A stretch of DNA of 64,000 nucleotides, taken from NCBI GenBank assembly GCA_028280485.1, contig JANQLS010000007.1, forward strand, positions 62,001-126,000, given 5' to 3'. The notes under the pieces were generated by a model, which was not told the origin of the DNA, did not search any database, and saw only the letters and a list, made by a program, of their open reading frames with translations. Below, in pieces: positions 36,510 through 46,268 of this stretch (its first letter is position 1; the number at the start of each line of letters is the position of its first letter). The position numbers and the translations under genes were made by a program. The stretch is from Planctomycetota bacterium. GTDB taxonomy: Bacteria > Planctomycetota > UBA8108 > JACQVS01.

Positions 36510-37391
36510 ATGAAAAATATTCTCAGCGCTATTTTGATAGCACTCATTCCAGCGGTGACGCTGGCTCAAGATAATCAAGACGTGCCCACTGACTCTGATG
36601 ATGGATTTGGTTGGCATCAAGTCACCCTCAATAGCGGCGACCAGTTAACCGTAAAGGTCCTAAAGAAGACGGATGAAAATCTGACGGGCCATTATCAAAA
36701 TGTTTATCTTCAAATCGCCTATGAAGACATCAAAGCTGTTCACAGCATTAAAACATTATGGCAGTTGGGTGTTCCGGCATCTTCTTTACCCCCCGAAAGA
36801 GAAATCAAGATTCGAGATGCGATCGAGGACTTGAGTTCTAAGGACATTCACAAAGCTCGAAGAGCGATCAGCCTGATCGAGTCTGAGTTCCCCGCTTGTC
36901 GTCCCATTTTACACGAACACAAATCGAATCCTCTCAGTCGAGTTCGACGTATCGTAGCTAAAACTTTAGGCCTTAAGGGAAGCGCGGATAAGGATGGAAA
37001 CATCTTAACGTATTTCCTAAATGACAGCGATCGGTCTGTTCGTTTACTGACGTTGAGAGCCTTGAAAGAATTTGGAAGAGAATTTGAAGAGACTCTCTCT
37101 AAACACCTTCAACGTGAGAGTGATCTTAAACTCAAAAGAGAAATCTTAAAGACATTGTCTCGTTGGAAATCTGAATACGCTCTTTCTTACATACTAACGA
37201 GTTGGGAATCAGAGAGTGAAGATGATGCTTCTAAAATCGGATCTCATTACATCAAAGCCCTTAAAAAGATTACCCGACAAGATTTTGGTCAAGAGCCCGA
37301 ACAATGGAGAAAGCAGTTGGTGTTCTTACAGGCGGAACGAGAAACTCAGTCTACTTCCGTAGAACTTATCAATGAATTGAATACTCAATAA
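36510..37391 (+). CDS. Secreted HEAT-repeat protein in the pilin cluster
   Basis: A 293-residue protein with a signal peptide (ILSAILIALIPAVTLAQD). The N-terminal ~80 residues form a small beta domain (FGWHQVTLNSGDQLTVKVLK). Four or so HEAT-like helical repeats follow (around 130-260), such as RVRRIVAKTLGLKG and SVRLLTLRALKEFGREF. It is probably a periplasmic scaffold. Its position between the PilW-like and PilV-like genes suggests a role in assembly or anchoring of the same structure, but no motif proves it. Confidence 0.75.
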   Translation: MKNILSAILIALIPAVTLAQDNQDVPTDSDDGFGWHQVTLNSGDQLTVKVLKKTDENLTGHYQNVYLQIAYEDIKAVHSIKTLWQLGVPASSLPPEREIKIRDAIEDLSSKDIHKARRAISLIESEFPACRPILHEHKSNPLSRVRRIVAKTLGLKGSADKDGNILTYFLNDSDRSVRLLTLRALKEFGREFEETLSKHLQRESDLKLKREILKTLSRWKSEYALSYILTSWESESEDDASKIGSHYIKALKKITRQDFGQEPEQWRKQLVFLQAERETQSTSVELINELNTQ

Positions 37392-37480
37392 CGATGAGTT
37401 TTCGATTCTAAATTGTCAGGGGTTAATAACAAGTGGGACTGAGGAAAATCACTCAGGGATTTGGGTCAAAAGATAGTGCT

Positions 37481-38053
37481 ATGAATAGAAACAGAATAAA
37501 CTTTTATAATCGGGAGGAAGGTCTCGACCTTCTTCAACCTAAAACGGAGAAGAATTCGGAATCGGGTGCATTGCTCATCGAGCTCTCCATCGCCATGACG
37601 ATTCTGAGTATAGGAATTATGGGATTCCTCTTCTCCTCTCAAGCAAATTTCAGAAGTGCTCAAGATTTAGGTACTCGACAAGTGCTGACGACAACGTTCA
37701 GAAATGCTATCGAAGTACTCAAAAACGATACTTTGAGCAATCTTTACAATAACTACCATCAGCAAGCCATCACTCCCCCTTCGGCCATCACGACCGCCCC
37801 GGGAAAGAGCACGATGGTAGGTCAACTGCTGGATGACATGGGTAATCCGGCTTCAGTTTTCGTTCAGTTCGACGTCGATGAAACCAACTTACCATCTGAA
37901 TATGGTCCGATTGAAGACCTCGATGGAGATGGGCTCTTACTCACAAACGACGTTTCTTCTAGTTATCAATTATTACCTACCCATTTGACATTAACGTATC
38001 AAACAACCTCAGGAATGGTCACAAAGGATTTATACCTAGTCTTAGGTAACTAA
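37481..38053 (+). CDS. PilV/GspI-like prepilin
   Basis: About 190 residues from the ATG at 37481; a GTG at 37433 gives a longer leader. The prepilin site is Gly29 followed by ALLIELSIAMTILSIGIMGFLF, so the mature protein has Glu at +5, although +1 is Ala instead of the usual Phe/Met. The body has a Ca-loop-like DLDGDGLLLTNDV. It ends 22 bp before the PilX-like gene, which has a good AAGGAGGAGG ribosome-binding site, so the two are almost certainly co-transcribed. Confidence 0.78.
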   Translation: MNRNRINFYNREEGLDLLQPKTEKNSESGALLIELSIAMTILSIGIMGFLFSSQANFRSAQDLGTRQVLTTTFRNAIEVLKNDTLSNLYNNYHQQAITPPSAITTAPGKSTMVGQLLDDMGNPASVFVQFDVDETNLPSEYGPIEDLDGDGLLLTNDVSSSYQLLPTHLTLTYQTTSGMVTKDLYLVLGN

Positions 38054-38075
38054 TACCCTTAAGGAGGAGGAACGA

Positions 38076-40355
38076 ATGAGAAATCATTTGAATAGGGAGA
38101 GTGGAAACACTCTCATTATGGCGCTGGGGATTATTGCGGCTCTGATCGCATTAACCACAGCGCAGTTTGTAATCCTTCAAAGCTCAAGCAAAAAATCGGT
38201 CTACGCTGAGCAACGCGAGGATTTAAAACACTATGCCCAATCAGGCTTAAATCTGGCGATTCAGGATCTTCGCTTCGATATGTCTGACAATATGGGCAAA
38301 ATCGGTACCCAAGGTTGGTCCGTTTGGGATGACTTTGGAGAAGATGGAAAGCCCCAAACTGGGGATGCTGGAGAAGGCGATGGTCTCCCCACTTTCGGTG
38401 AGCCTAATGTTTCTCCCGTTGCGATCGGTCCAGATTCATTAGAAGCTCAACTGATTGTCTACACTGAAGACACCGCTTGGCCCCAGGTCAAGAGAGTGGT
38501 GGCTTCGATCCAAAACGACTCGGCTCAATCATCGATCGAGTCTTACGTGACTTTAGGAAGCACAACGATTCCTAAAATTGGAGCCCTTTATGTCAACTCT
38601 GATGCCCTTATGGATCTTCAGAGTGAGGGATTCACTTTTGACGGAACCGATGTCAATCCCGACGGTTCTGCAGGACCTGGTGATTCGCTCTACGCGATCG
38701 TCACTGGCAAAGCGGATAACCCTGGTGATAACATCACGGCGATCTTAGACCAAGTCGGTCTGGATTACCAAGATCAGCTCACCGGAAAGGGAGCCTTCCC
38801 ATCTGTGGGTGAATCGGATGGTTCATTCACGATTGATAGCTTGTACCAAACCTTCAATGCGGTCACTAACAAGGTCGTCAGTGCGGGTTCTTACAATAAC
38901 GAAACATGGGGAGATTCTAATAACTACCAAGTCACTAAAATCGATGGAGACGTTACTCTCGACGGTACGGTGACTGGCGCAGGAGCTTTATTGGTTGACG
39001 GCGACTTAACCCTCGCTGGTACTTTCGAATTTGAAGGTCTCGTCTTAGTGAATGGCGAGGTCGATATCTCGGGTAGTGGCGCTAATGTGGAAACATTTGG
39101 GACCATATTAGCCAGTGACGGCATCACGATCACGGACGATGCTGGCACTGTTGTGACGCTACCTCCTACACCCAAGCCCAAACCTAAAGTCACTCCCCCT
39201 ACACCTGAACCCAAACCTGAACCCAAAACTAAGGGTAAAGGCAAGGGCAAGGGCAAGGGCAAAGGTTGCGTAAAACCTAAATTCCCTGGTCTTAAAGGTA
39301 AAGGAAAAGGTAAGGGGAAGGGCTGTGTTAAACCAAAATTCCCCAGCTTGAAAGGTAAAGGGAAGGGCAAAGGGAAAGGGAAACCTTCATTCCTCCCCTC
39401 ACCCAAATCTAAAGGAAAAGGTAAAGGGAAGGGTTTTTCTTCACCTAAAAAACCTTGTGCAACCCCTAAAAAGCCTTGTGCAAAGCCAAAGTATACTCCA
39501 CCGAAGTATACTCCTAAGAAGCCCTGTGCTAAGCCAAAGTATACTCCGCCTAAATATACACCTAAGAAGCCTTGCGCAAAGCCGAAGTATACTCCGAAGA
39601 AATCTTCAAAAGGTGGCAAGAAGTGCTCAAGCGCACCGAAGGTCTCCTACAGCTTAGCTTACGTGTCATGGAAGAAATCGAGTTCAAAATCTTGCTCGAA
39701 GTCTTCAAGTAAGAGTTCAAGTAAATCTTCTAAGAAATCTTGCTCAAAAACTTCAAGTAAGAAGAGCTGCTCTAAGCCCGCTCCAAAGCCTAAAGCAACT
39801 CCCAAAAAGTCTTGTTCAAAGACCTCTAGTAAAAAGAGTTGCTCTAAGACCACTCCCAAAGCCAAAGGCAAAGGGAAGGGTAAAGGCAAAGGTACCCCTA
39901 ATTTCTCACCCAAGCCCCCCAGCTTTAAAGGTAAAGGCAAGGGTAAAGGTAAGGGTTGTGTTAAGCCCAAAACTCCCAGCTTTAAAGGGAAAGGTAAGGG
40001 TAAAGGCAAAGGTAAAGGCAAAGTATGTCCCAAACCTAAAATTCCGGGCCTAAAAGGTAAAGGCAAGGGAAAAGGTAAAGGCAAAGGCTGCGCCAAACCA
40101 AAAACGAAAGGTAAAGGTAAAGGTAAAGGTAAAGGTAAAGGCAAAGGCAAAGGCAAAGGCAAGGGAAAAGGATCTCCTGCTCCAGAACCCAAAAAGCCCC
40201 CGACTCCAGATCCTAAGCCTAAGACCAAGGTGATCCCCGGTGGAGCACCCACGGTGAACTTCCAGTACAGTTCTCAAGTGATCGATAACCTTCAGAACTT
40301 ACTGAACTCTTCACCACCTCCAATTGTGGACATTAAAGTGAAGAGCCTCGATTGA
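38076..40355 (+). CDS. PilX/GspK-like minor pilin with giant cationic low-complexity domain
   Basis: 759 residues. The N-terminus ([20 protein letters not shown], then a long helix ending [12 protein letters not shown]) matches the PilX/GspK start, without Glu+5 as usual for these. Residues ~55-360 are acidic and beta-rich. Residues ~363-718 are extreme low complexity: (Gly-Lys)n tracts punctuated by [10 protein letters not shown]-type units, [16 protein letters not shown] units and Ser/Lys/Cys units such as KKSCSKTSS. About 15 cysteines and a very high lysine content stand out. An ordered ~40-residue C-terminus follows ([14 protein letters not shown]). Gly and Lys codons vary among synonyms through most tracts, so the protein pattern looks selected. 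Confidence 0.85.
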   Translation: MRNHLNRESGNTLIMALGIIAALIALTTAQFVILQSSSKKSVYAEQREDLKHYAQSGLNLAIQDLRFDMSDNMGKIGTQGWSVWDDFGEDGKPQTGDAGEGDGLPTFGEPNVSPVAIGPDSLEAQLIVYTEDTAWPQVKRVVASIQNDSAQSSIESYVTLGSTTIPKIGALYVNSDALMDLQSEGFTFDGTDVNPDGSAGPGDSLYAIVTGKADNPGDNITAILDQVGLDYQDQLTGKGAFPSVGESDGSFTIDSLYQTFNAVTNKVVSAGSYNNETWGDSNNYQVTKIDGDVTLDGTVTGAGALLVDGDLTLAGTFEFEGLVLVNGEVDISGSGANVETFGTILASDGITITDDAGTVVTLPPTPKPKPKVTPPTPEPKPEPKTKGKGKGKGKGKGCVKPKFPGLKGKGKGKGKGCVKPKFPSLKGKGKGKGKGKPSFLPSPKSKGKGKGKGFSSPKKPCATPKKPCAKPKYTPPKYTPKKPCAKPKYTPPKYTPKKPCAKPKYTPKKSSKGGKKCSSAPKVSYSLAYVSWKKSSSKSCSKSSSKSSSKSSKKSCSKTSSKKSCSKPAPKPKATPKKSCSKTSSKKSCSKTTPKAKGKGKGKGKGTPNFSPKPPSFKGKGKGKGKGCVKPKTPSFKGKGKGKGKGKGKVCPKPKIPGLKGKGKGKGKGKGCAKPKTKGKGKGKGKGKGKGKGKGKGKGSPAPEPKKPPTPDPKPKTKVIPGGAPTVNFQYSSQVIDNLQNLLNSSPPPIVDIKVKSLD

Positions 40356-40410
40356 GGAAGTTGATTGAAGAATCAATAAACACTGAATCAAGGTAAACTC
40401 CACTTAAGGT

Positions 40411-40448
40411 AAAGCCAGCCACTCGATTTCGAGTGGCTGGCTTTTTTT
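40411..40448 (+). terminator. Strong intrinsic terminator after the pilin cluster
   Basis: 16-base arms AAAGCCAGCCACTCGA (40411-40426) and TCGAGTGGCTGGCTTT (40429-40444), followed by a seven-base T-run ending at 40448. It lies 56 bp past the stop of the PilX-like gene. Confidence 0.92.
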
Positions 40449-40463
40449 ATGATATTCAATTCG

Positions 40464-40571
40464 TTTGTAGGGGCAGGGCTTGCCCCTGCCCAATTCCTTG
40501 AACGAAGTCATCATCTAAAATGACTCACGTATGCCCGGGAAACGGGCGCCCGCAAGGGACGCCCCTACAAA
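40464..40571. repeat. Short element with 11-bp terminal inverted repeats
   Basis: TTTGTAGGGGC (40464-40474) and GCCCCTACAAA (40561-40571) are perfect inverted ends of a 108-bp segment. Inside are two GC-rich hairpins (GGGCAGGGCTTGCCCCTGCCC and GCCCGGGAAACGGGC) and TGACTTCGTT-like spacer. There is no open frame. It is MITE-like and lies between convergent genes. Confidence 0.7.
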
Positions 40572-40593
40572 TTCGGCTACGGGCTAATAATGA

Positions 40594-42021
40594 TCAATCA
40601 GGTCGACGAACCAACACCGCCGCAAAAAAACCATCCGTTCGGTGCCAATCTGGAAAGAGTCTCAAATACGGATCGCCCTTCGTAATTAACTGCGGTAATC
40701 GTTCCCCTAATCGAGTTTTCTCAAAAGGCAATACTTTAAATTCTGAATGAGCTTCTAAGAACGACCGAATGACTATTTCATTCTCTTGAGGAAGCAAGCT
40801 ACAAGTTGAATAGATTAACCTCCCACCGGGACTCACCAAGGAACAAAAGCGATTCAGTATTTTCAATTGAAGCTGAGATAATTCCTCAATATACTTTGTA
40901 TCAATCTTCCCTCGCGCTTCTGGCTTCCGCCCCAAAACGCCCGATCCGGAACAGGGAACATCCAAGAGCACCCGTTTGGTTTTCCCAATTAAAGAATTAA
41001 ATTTCTCGGGAAGCTCACCCTCGGGGCTCAGAAGCTCCATTTGAATATTTTGGTGTCCTGCTCGTTTCGCCCGACGTTTTAACTCTTTAAGTTTCCACTG
41101 GCTGGAAGGCAGGTCGAAAGCGATGACTTGACCTCTCGCCTTCAAAAGATCCGCCAGGTGAAGGGCCTTGCCGCCTCGACCACAACAAGCATCGACCACT
41201 TGAGATTTTGGTAAGGGATCGACCAATTCCCCTATAAGCTGACTTCCCTCATCCTGAATTTCAAAAAGCCCTTCATGGAACGCCGGGAGCTTAAAAAGAT
41301 TCGTATACTTCTTAAGGATCAATCCCGAATCGGAGTAAGGGGTCACTTCGCAATCGATGTTGAGGTCTCTAAACTGAGCGAGAAGATCAGCGGGATGGGT
41401 CTTCTGAGTGTTCACCCGAAGGATTTGAAGTGGAGTACGATCAAAATATTTTAAAATATCTCGGGTGCGATCGACTCCAAATAATTCGATCCACTTTGAA
41501 ACTAATTCATCGTGAAGGGAATACTCGATCGCAATTTTCTCAACTTCAGAAAGCTCTAACCACTCTTCACGTTCACGTACTTCACCGAGAGTTTCCCAGC
41601 TTACTTTTTTAAGAATCTGCTGGGCTTCAGCCGGCCGCAATCTCTCGTTCAAGACTTCCCAGCTCAAGATCAAAGCCAGATCTCTTTCTTCCCCCGAAAG
41701 GTTATCGGCCTCTCCATGCTCTAGAGCGAAATGGAGAAAGCGTTGAGATTTGAAAACGCTCTGAACCTGACGAACGACTTTCCCCTTAATCCTTTCATCG
41801 AGATTTCGGCGATTTTTAAACTCTTTTTCAAACTGTTGCGCTAAAAAGCTCTCGTTTCTTCGGATCTCCCCCAAAATTTTGAGTGAGATCTCGCGCACGA
41901 TACTCCCCTCATCACGGTCCGGGCTTTCACCGAAAGGTAAAGATGCGGGAGATCTTCTCGAGGGAGATTCCCTTCTTCTTCGTTTTGAGCTATGATCAAA
42001 GTTTCGTTTTTTTCCGGGCAT
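40594..42021 (-). CDS. rsmB: 16S rRNA (cytosine-967-C5)-methyltransferase RsmB-like
   Basis: A 475-residue SAM-dependent RNA m5C methyltransferase. A basic Arg/Lys/Ser-rich N-terminus (~35 residues) precedes a NusB-like domain (~42-180). The catalytic domain has the SAM site VVDACCGRGGKALHLA, DVPCSGSGVLGRKPE and the catalytic-cysteine motif IYSTCSLLPQENE. Cytosolic, acting on the small-subunit rRNA by family assignment. Related m5C methyltransferases can have other RNA targets, but the N-terminal NusB-like domain favours RsmB. It diverges from the YgiQ-like gene with ~90 bp between starts. Confidence 0.92.
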   Translation of the reverse strand: MPGKKRNFDHSSKRRRRESPSRRSPASLPFGESPDRDEGSIVREISLKILGEIRRNESFLAQQFEKEFKNRRNLDERIKGKVVRQVQSVFKSQRFLHFALEHGEADNLSGEERDLALILSWEVLNERLRPAEAQQILKKVSWETLGEVREREEWLELSEVEKIAIEYSLHDELVSKWIELFGVDRTRDILKYFDRTPLQILRVNTQKTHPADLLAQFRDLNIDCEVTPYSDSGLILKKYTNLFKLPAFHEGLFEIQDEGSQLIGELVDPLPKSQVVDACCGRGGKALHLADLLKARGQVIAFDLPSSQWKLKELKRRAKRAGHQNIQMELLSPEGELPEKFNSLIGKTKRVLLDVPCSGSGVLGRKPEARGKIDTKYIEELSQLQLKILNRFCSLVSPGGRLIYSTCSLLPQENEIVIRSFLEAHSEFKVLPFEKTRLGERLPQLITKGDPYLRLFPDWHRTDGFFAAVLVRRPD

Positions 42022-42111
42022 ACTATACTGTTAGGCTTACTTTTTGATTAGTTTTAGCCCTGCTAATTCAATCAGATCTCTAAAAACCTGAAAGCAATCA
42101 GGAGTTCATCC

Positions 42112-44142
42112 TTGGTTTCAATCTCGTCTCAATCTACTGCTTTACCTCAGTATCGGGGTCCATTTAATGGCATTCCCTTTGAGGTGAGAGCGCCCGATTC
42201 TACTCCTTTAGTCACCACTAAAGAAGAGATGGAAGAGCGTGGCTGGAACCAAGTCGACATCGTCTTTGTAACCGGTGACGCCTATATCGACCATCCCAGC
42301 TTCGCTATGGCCTTACTCGGTCGCCTTCTGGAAGCAGCGGGATTCAAGGTAGCGATTCTCAGCCAACCCGACTGGCGAAACTGTGACGCTTGGAAACAAT
42401 TCGGGCGTCCTCGACTGTTCTTTGCCATCAGCGCCGGGAACATGGACTCCATGATCAACAAGTATACGGCGAATCGAAAGGTTCGAAATGATGATGCCTA
42501 CAGTCCCGGGGGAAAGATCGGACACCGCCCGGATCGAGCGACTTTGTCTTACTGCCAACGCTCTCGGGAAGCTTACAAAGACGTCCCCATCATCGCCGGA
42601 GGCGTTGAAGCGAGCTTGCGTCGACTCTCGCACTATGATTATTGGAGCGATAAAGTCAAGCGTTCAATTTTGATGGACGCCAAACCCGACCTCCTCGTCT
42701 TCGGAATGGGAGAGCGCGGGATCATCGAAATTGCGCATCGACTCGATCAGGGAGAATCGGTCAAAGATCTCCGATCGATGCGAGGCACGGCGTATCGCCT
42801 GGGTGCCAAAGAAGAAATTCCGTCTTCCTCCTTTGAAACCGTCGAACTCCCCTCATATGAGGACGTGGAGCAAGACACCCTCGCCTTCTGCGAGATGACT
42901 CGAATCTCTCATTTAGAAACGAATCCTCTCAACGCAAAAAGATTAACTCAATTACACGGGCGAGAAACCATCGTCGCCAACCCACCAGCTCTTCCTCTCA
43001 ATCGAGATGAAATGGATTTGGTTTACGGACTCCCCTTCACCCGAAAACCCCATCCCAAGTACGGAAAGAACAAAATCCCAGCCTTTGAAGTCGTCAAAGA
43101 CTCAGTCCAAATCATGCGGGGCTGTTTTGGTGGCTGCACGTTTTGCTCGATCACCGCCCACGAAGGCAGGATCATCCAGAGTCGAAGTGAGGAGTCGGTC
43201 CTCAGTGAAATTAAAAAGATGACTCAAGACCCCGACTTCAAAGGAATCGTCAGCGACATCGGTGGTCCCACGGCCAACATGTATGAGATGCGCTGTAAGA
43301 AGCCTGAAGTGGAAGCGATCTGTAAACGCTTGAGTTGTGTGCATCCAACGATTTGCAAACTCTTAGACACCAGTCACAAGCCCATCCTCAGCTTGATGAA
43401 GAAATCACGGGAAATCGACGGAGTCCGCAAAGTCTTCGTCGCGTCCGGCATTCGCATGGACCTCGCCCGAAAAGATCAAGAATACTTGAAGGAACTTGCC
43501 GAACATCATGTGGGGGGTTGTTTGAAGGTTGCTCCCGAGCACACCGATCCTCAAGTTCTCGACTATATGAAAAAGCCGGATAAAGAAGACTTCGTTAAGT
43601 TCGGCAAAGAATTCAAAAAAGCTTCAAACTCTGTCGGCAAAAAACAATATTTAGTCCCCTACTTTATCGCGAGCCATCCGGGAAGCACTTTAGATTCTAT
43701 GATCGACCTCGCACTCTTCTTAAAGCATAATCACTACAAGCCCGATCAGGTTCAAGATTTCGTTCCCAGCCCTTTCGATATTGCAGCTTGCATGTATCAC
43801 ACCGGTCTCGACCCCTTTACGAAAAAACCCGTTCCGGTGGCAAAGCATCTCCGAGACCGAAAACTGCAACGAGCCCTTCTCCAGTTCTTTAAGCCTGAAA
43901 ATTATTTTGAAGTTAGAAAAGCATTAGAACAAGCCGGCCGAAAAGATCTCATCGGAGATGGTTGCGATTGCCTGATCCCCCACAAAGCTCCCAAAGAGGC
44001 CATCGATCAGCGCCGGAAAAAAGCACAAAAAGAGATCACGGAACAAACCTCAGGTGATCACATTCGCTCTAAAGGCTATCGCCCCCATCGTAAGAGTGCA
44101 AAACGGCGTTCCGGAAAGAAACGGCCTAAAAATCAGCCTTAA
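42112..44142 (+). CDS. YgiQ-family radical SAM protein
   Basis: A 676-residue member of the YgiQ/UPF0313 family. The N-terminal domain has [27 protein letters not shown], in which the GDAY(I/V)DHPSF part is a family hallmark. The radical SAM cluster site is [11 protein letters not shown] (CxxxCxxC), followed by [12 protein letters not shown] and the family C-terminus. The basic tail is Lys/Arg-rich. The reaction is unknown. Translation appears to start at TTG 42112: AGGAG lies at 42100-42104, seven bases upstream, and no ATG occurs before the conserved region. Confidence 0.92.
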   Translation: MVSISSQSTALPQYRGPFNGIPFEVRAPDSTPLVTTKEEMEERGWNQVDIVFVTGDAYIDHPSFAMALLGRLLEAAGFKVAILSQPDWRNCDAWKQFGRPRLFFAISAGNMDSMINKYTANRKVRNDDAYSPGGKIGHRPDRATLSYCQRSREAYKDVPIIAGGVEASLRRLSHYDYWSDKVKRSILMDAKPDLLVFGMGERGIIEIAHRLDQGESVKDLRSMRGTAYRLGAKEEIPSSSFETVELPSYEDVEQDTLAFCEMTRISHLETNPLNAKRLTQLHGRETIVANPPALPLNRDEMDLVYGLPFTRKPHPKYGKNKIPAFEVVKDSVQIMRGCFGGCTFCSITAHEGRIIQSRSEESVLSEIKKMTQDPDFKGIVSDIGGPTANMYEMRCKKPEVEAICKRLSCVHPTICKLLDTSHKPILSLMKKSREIDGVRKVFVASGIRMDLARKDQEYLKELAEHHVGGCLKVAPEHTDPQVLDYMKKPDKEDFVKFGKEFKKASNSVGKKQYLVPYFIASHPGSTLDSMIDLALFLKHNHYKPDQVQDFVPSPFDIAACMYHTGLDPFTKKPVPVAKHLRDRKLQRALLQFFKPENYFEVRKALEQAGRKDLIGDGCDCLIPHKAPKEAIDQRRKKAQKEITEQTSGDHIRSKGYRPHRKSAKRRSGKKRPKNQP

Positions 44143-44350
44143 CCCTTAAAGTATTTCTTTTACGGGCTGAATCTTGGTTTAAGATTGATGAAAGCTCCAT
44201 CAGGTTTTGCCGGTCAAATCTCCAAATCTCCAAAATTAAATCTGCTTCCGCTAGACAACCGGAACTCATATTTAATCAATTTTACGAATGTTTTAACGAG
44301 CGATGACGAGCTCTGATCAGAGTTCGTTAATAGCTTGGGAGGGTCGAATC

Positions 44351-45736
44351 ATGAAACTGGTGCACAAAAATTTCATTGGAATCTTATTACTGGGTGGAAT
44401 CTTTTTTATCCTCTCGCCCTCCATTACCTCCGCTGGAGGACCGCAGTTTATCCGGGGCGATGTGAATCAAGATGGAAATGTGGATATCACCGATCCTATT
44501 CTCGGACTACAGTACCTGTTTTTGGGTGTTGAAGTCGGCGATTGCCTGATTTCTTTAGATACCGATGCTTCCGATTTTATCGATATCACGGATAACATTT
44601 GGACTCTTGTTCATCTGTTCCAAGGCCTAGCTCCCCCGCGCGCGCCTTATCCAGACTGTGGCTTTGCTGAACCCGGTGAAATCAATGGATTAGACTGTGC
44701 CGGTGGCCATGAAGCTTGTGATCCCTTTTTCAATGAGATCACTCAAGTTCAATTATCCTTCCAGGAGATGACGACCATCGCCGGTAAAGGGGAAAACTTG
44801 ACCGACTCCAACGCCTGGCAATCAAGCTTTGAAGGCGGCTTGGCAACAGAAGCAGAGCTCTCTCGTCCCCATATGGCATTGGGAGATGATCAAGGTAATT
44901 TATACATCGCCGACAAAGATGCCCACGCCATACGAAAGGTTACTCCGGATGGAAAAATCCATACCGTGGCGGGTACCGGAACGCCCGGATTTAACGGCGA
45001 TGATGAAGGTCCGGCAACTTCAAAACAATTGAATGAACCCAATGGTCTCTGGGTTCAAGCCGACGGTACTTTCTATATCCTCGACAAAGACAACGAACGA
45101 ATCAGGAAAGTCGATACCGAAGGTACGATGAGTACCCTCTTCCAAGTTCCTGGCCTGAGAACGGGTCGTGGTCTCTGGGTCAGCGATGACGAAACATTAG
45201 CTTATGTAGCTTCCCGATCGGCCTTGGCTTCTTGGACCCCCGAACATGGAGTACGCGTCTTAAGTGCAGGCTTCTCCCAATTGGGGAACTTCATCGTTCG
45301 TAACAATGGAGAAATCATCGCCACCGATCGTAACGCCAATTTAGTTTATAGAGTCGATAGCTCCACCGGAGAAAAAGAAATCATCGCCGGCAATGGATCG
45401 ACCTCGGGAGGTGGCGATGGCGAAGCGGGAGTCGATACAGGCCTCAACCAAGTCAGGGGAGTTTGGGAATTCCAAGATACCGGAGGGCTCTTCTTAGCGA
45501 CTCAGACGGGAAGCCAAGTCTGGTATTTAGATACCGAAGGAACGATCCACCTCATGGTTGATGGCTCTCCCAACCACAGCCACTCAGGTGACGGCGAACA
45601 CTTCACCACTGAAGGGCAGAAGGTCAGCAACATTCGCAGTGTCACTCAAGATCGCCAAGGCAATCTCTTGATCACCGAGCACGATGGTGGCTTCGTTCGC
45701 AAGGTGATTTATGAGTTGATCTTGCCTTTGGATTGA
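44351..45736 (+). CDS. Secreted NHL-repeat protein with N-terminal dockerin-like domain
   Basis: 461 residues. The signal peptide (IGILLLGGIFFILSPSITSAGG) is followed at once by a dockerin-like EF-hand pair (~32-110: IRGDVNQDGNVDITDPI and LDTDASDFIDITDNI) with paired cysteines. The remainder (~135-455) is a beta-propeller of NHL-type repeats: LYIADKDAHAIRKV, FYILDKDNERIRKV, IIATDRNANLVYRV, LLITEHDGGFVRKV. The calcium-binding pair is N-terminal, whereas dockerins are usually C-terminal. GGAGGG precedes the ATG at 44351. The function may be adhesion or carbohydrate/protein binding; no catalytic site is seen. Confidence 0.82.
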   Translation: MKLVHKNFIGILLLGGIFFILSPSITSAGGPQFIRGDVNQDGNVDITDPILGLQYLFLGVEVGDCLISLDTDASDFIDITDNIWTLVHLFQGLAPPRAPYPDCGFAEPGEINGLDCAGGHEACDPFFNEITQVQLSFQEMTTIAGKGENLTDSNAWQSSFEGGLATEAELSRPHMALGDDQGNLYIADKDAHAIRKVTPDGKIHTVAGTGTPGFNGDDEGPATSKQLNEPNGLWVQADGTFYILDKDNERIRKVDTEGTMSTLFQVPGLRTGRGLWVSDDETLAYVASRSALASWTPEHGVRVLSAGFSQLGNFIVRNNGEIIATDRNANLVYRVDSSTGEKEIIAGNGSTSGGGDGEAGVDTGLNQVRGVWEFQDTGGLFLATQTGSQVWYLDTEGTIHLMVDGSPNHSHSGDGEHFTTEGQKVSNIRSVTQDRQGNLLITEHDGGFVRKVIYELILPLD

Positions 45737-45782
45737 GTGCACTCCTCGCTCTGCGAGTTTTTGAATTATTAAAACTTCCAAC

Positions 45783-45858
45783 TTAACTAGCCCGAAGCGC
45801 TAGCGAGGGATCCATTCTTAATAGTATTGACCCCTCGCTAGCGCTTCGGGCTAGTTAA
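45783..45858. repeat. Perfect 27-bp inverted repeat, family C, second copy
   Basis: Arms 45783-45809 and 45832-45858 are identical in sequence to those at 5207-5268, but the loop is 22 bases long and different. It follows the NHL-repeat gene by ~45 bp and may act as its terminator. Arm conservation with loop divergence suggests the arms are maintained or recently spread. Confidence 0.9.
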
Positions 45859-46268
45859 CTCTACTACTCGGAAATTTATGCTGAGTTATAGTCTAAGTGT
45901 TTCGTTAAGCTATTCACGATAAATGAGGCTTAAGCCCTAACCCATTCTCCGTAATAATTGTCGCTTCGATCCTTGAGATGGCTGTCCGATAAAACCGGAC
46001 TCCCCCCTACCTTGAGGTAAAACCTCCTTTACGACAGTATGACTGCAAAGAGATTCAGCAAAACACAAAGCTTTGAGATATAAAGGCTTACCTTATATAG
46101 CAGAGGCGAAAGGATCATTTGGCCTTAGGTTTGCAAACAGTAGGTGCATTAAAATCTAGGAGTGCGAACTAGGGTTGGTCTCCTACAAGTCCTCAGATCA
46201 AGCAGCACTCCCTTGATCCGTTTTTGTTGAATAAAAAGAGGCCTAGTTTTCAGAGAGAAGGGTCGTCC
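45859..46268. other. Intergenic stretch between two dockerin-like protein genes
   Basis: About 410 bp upstream of the cohesin/dockerin-like gene. It contains short hairpins (for example CTTGAGGTAAAACCTCC near 46012-46030) but no open frame, RNA gene or known riboswitch consensus that I can recognise. It presumably holds the promoter and leader of the downstream gene. Confidence 0.4.

Noticed and set aside
38924-39619. Long minus-strand open frame rich in Leu-Pro-Phe repeats opposite the PilX-like gene
   Set aside because: It is the antisense reading of the GGT-AAA repeat tract. The repeat removes stops on the other strand automatically. No start signal or independent support.
39659-40252. 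Second antisense open frame of Leu-Pro repeats
   Set aside because: Same cause as the frame above: a mirror of the (Gly-Lys)n coding tract.
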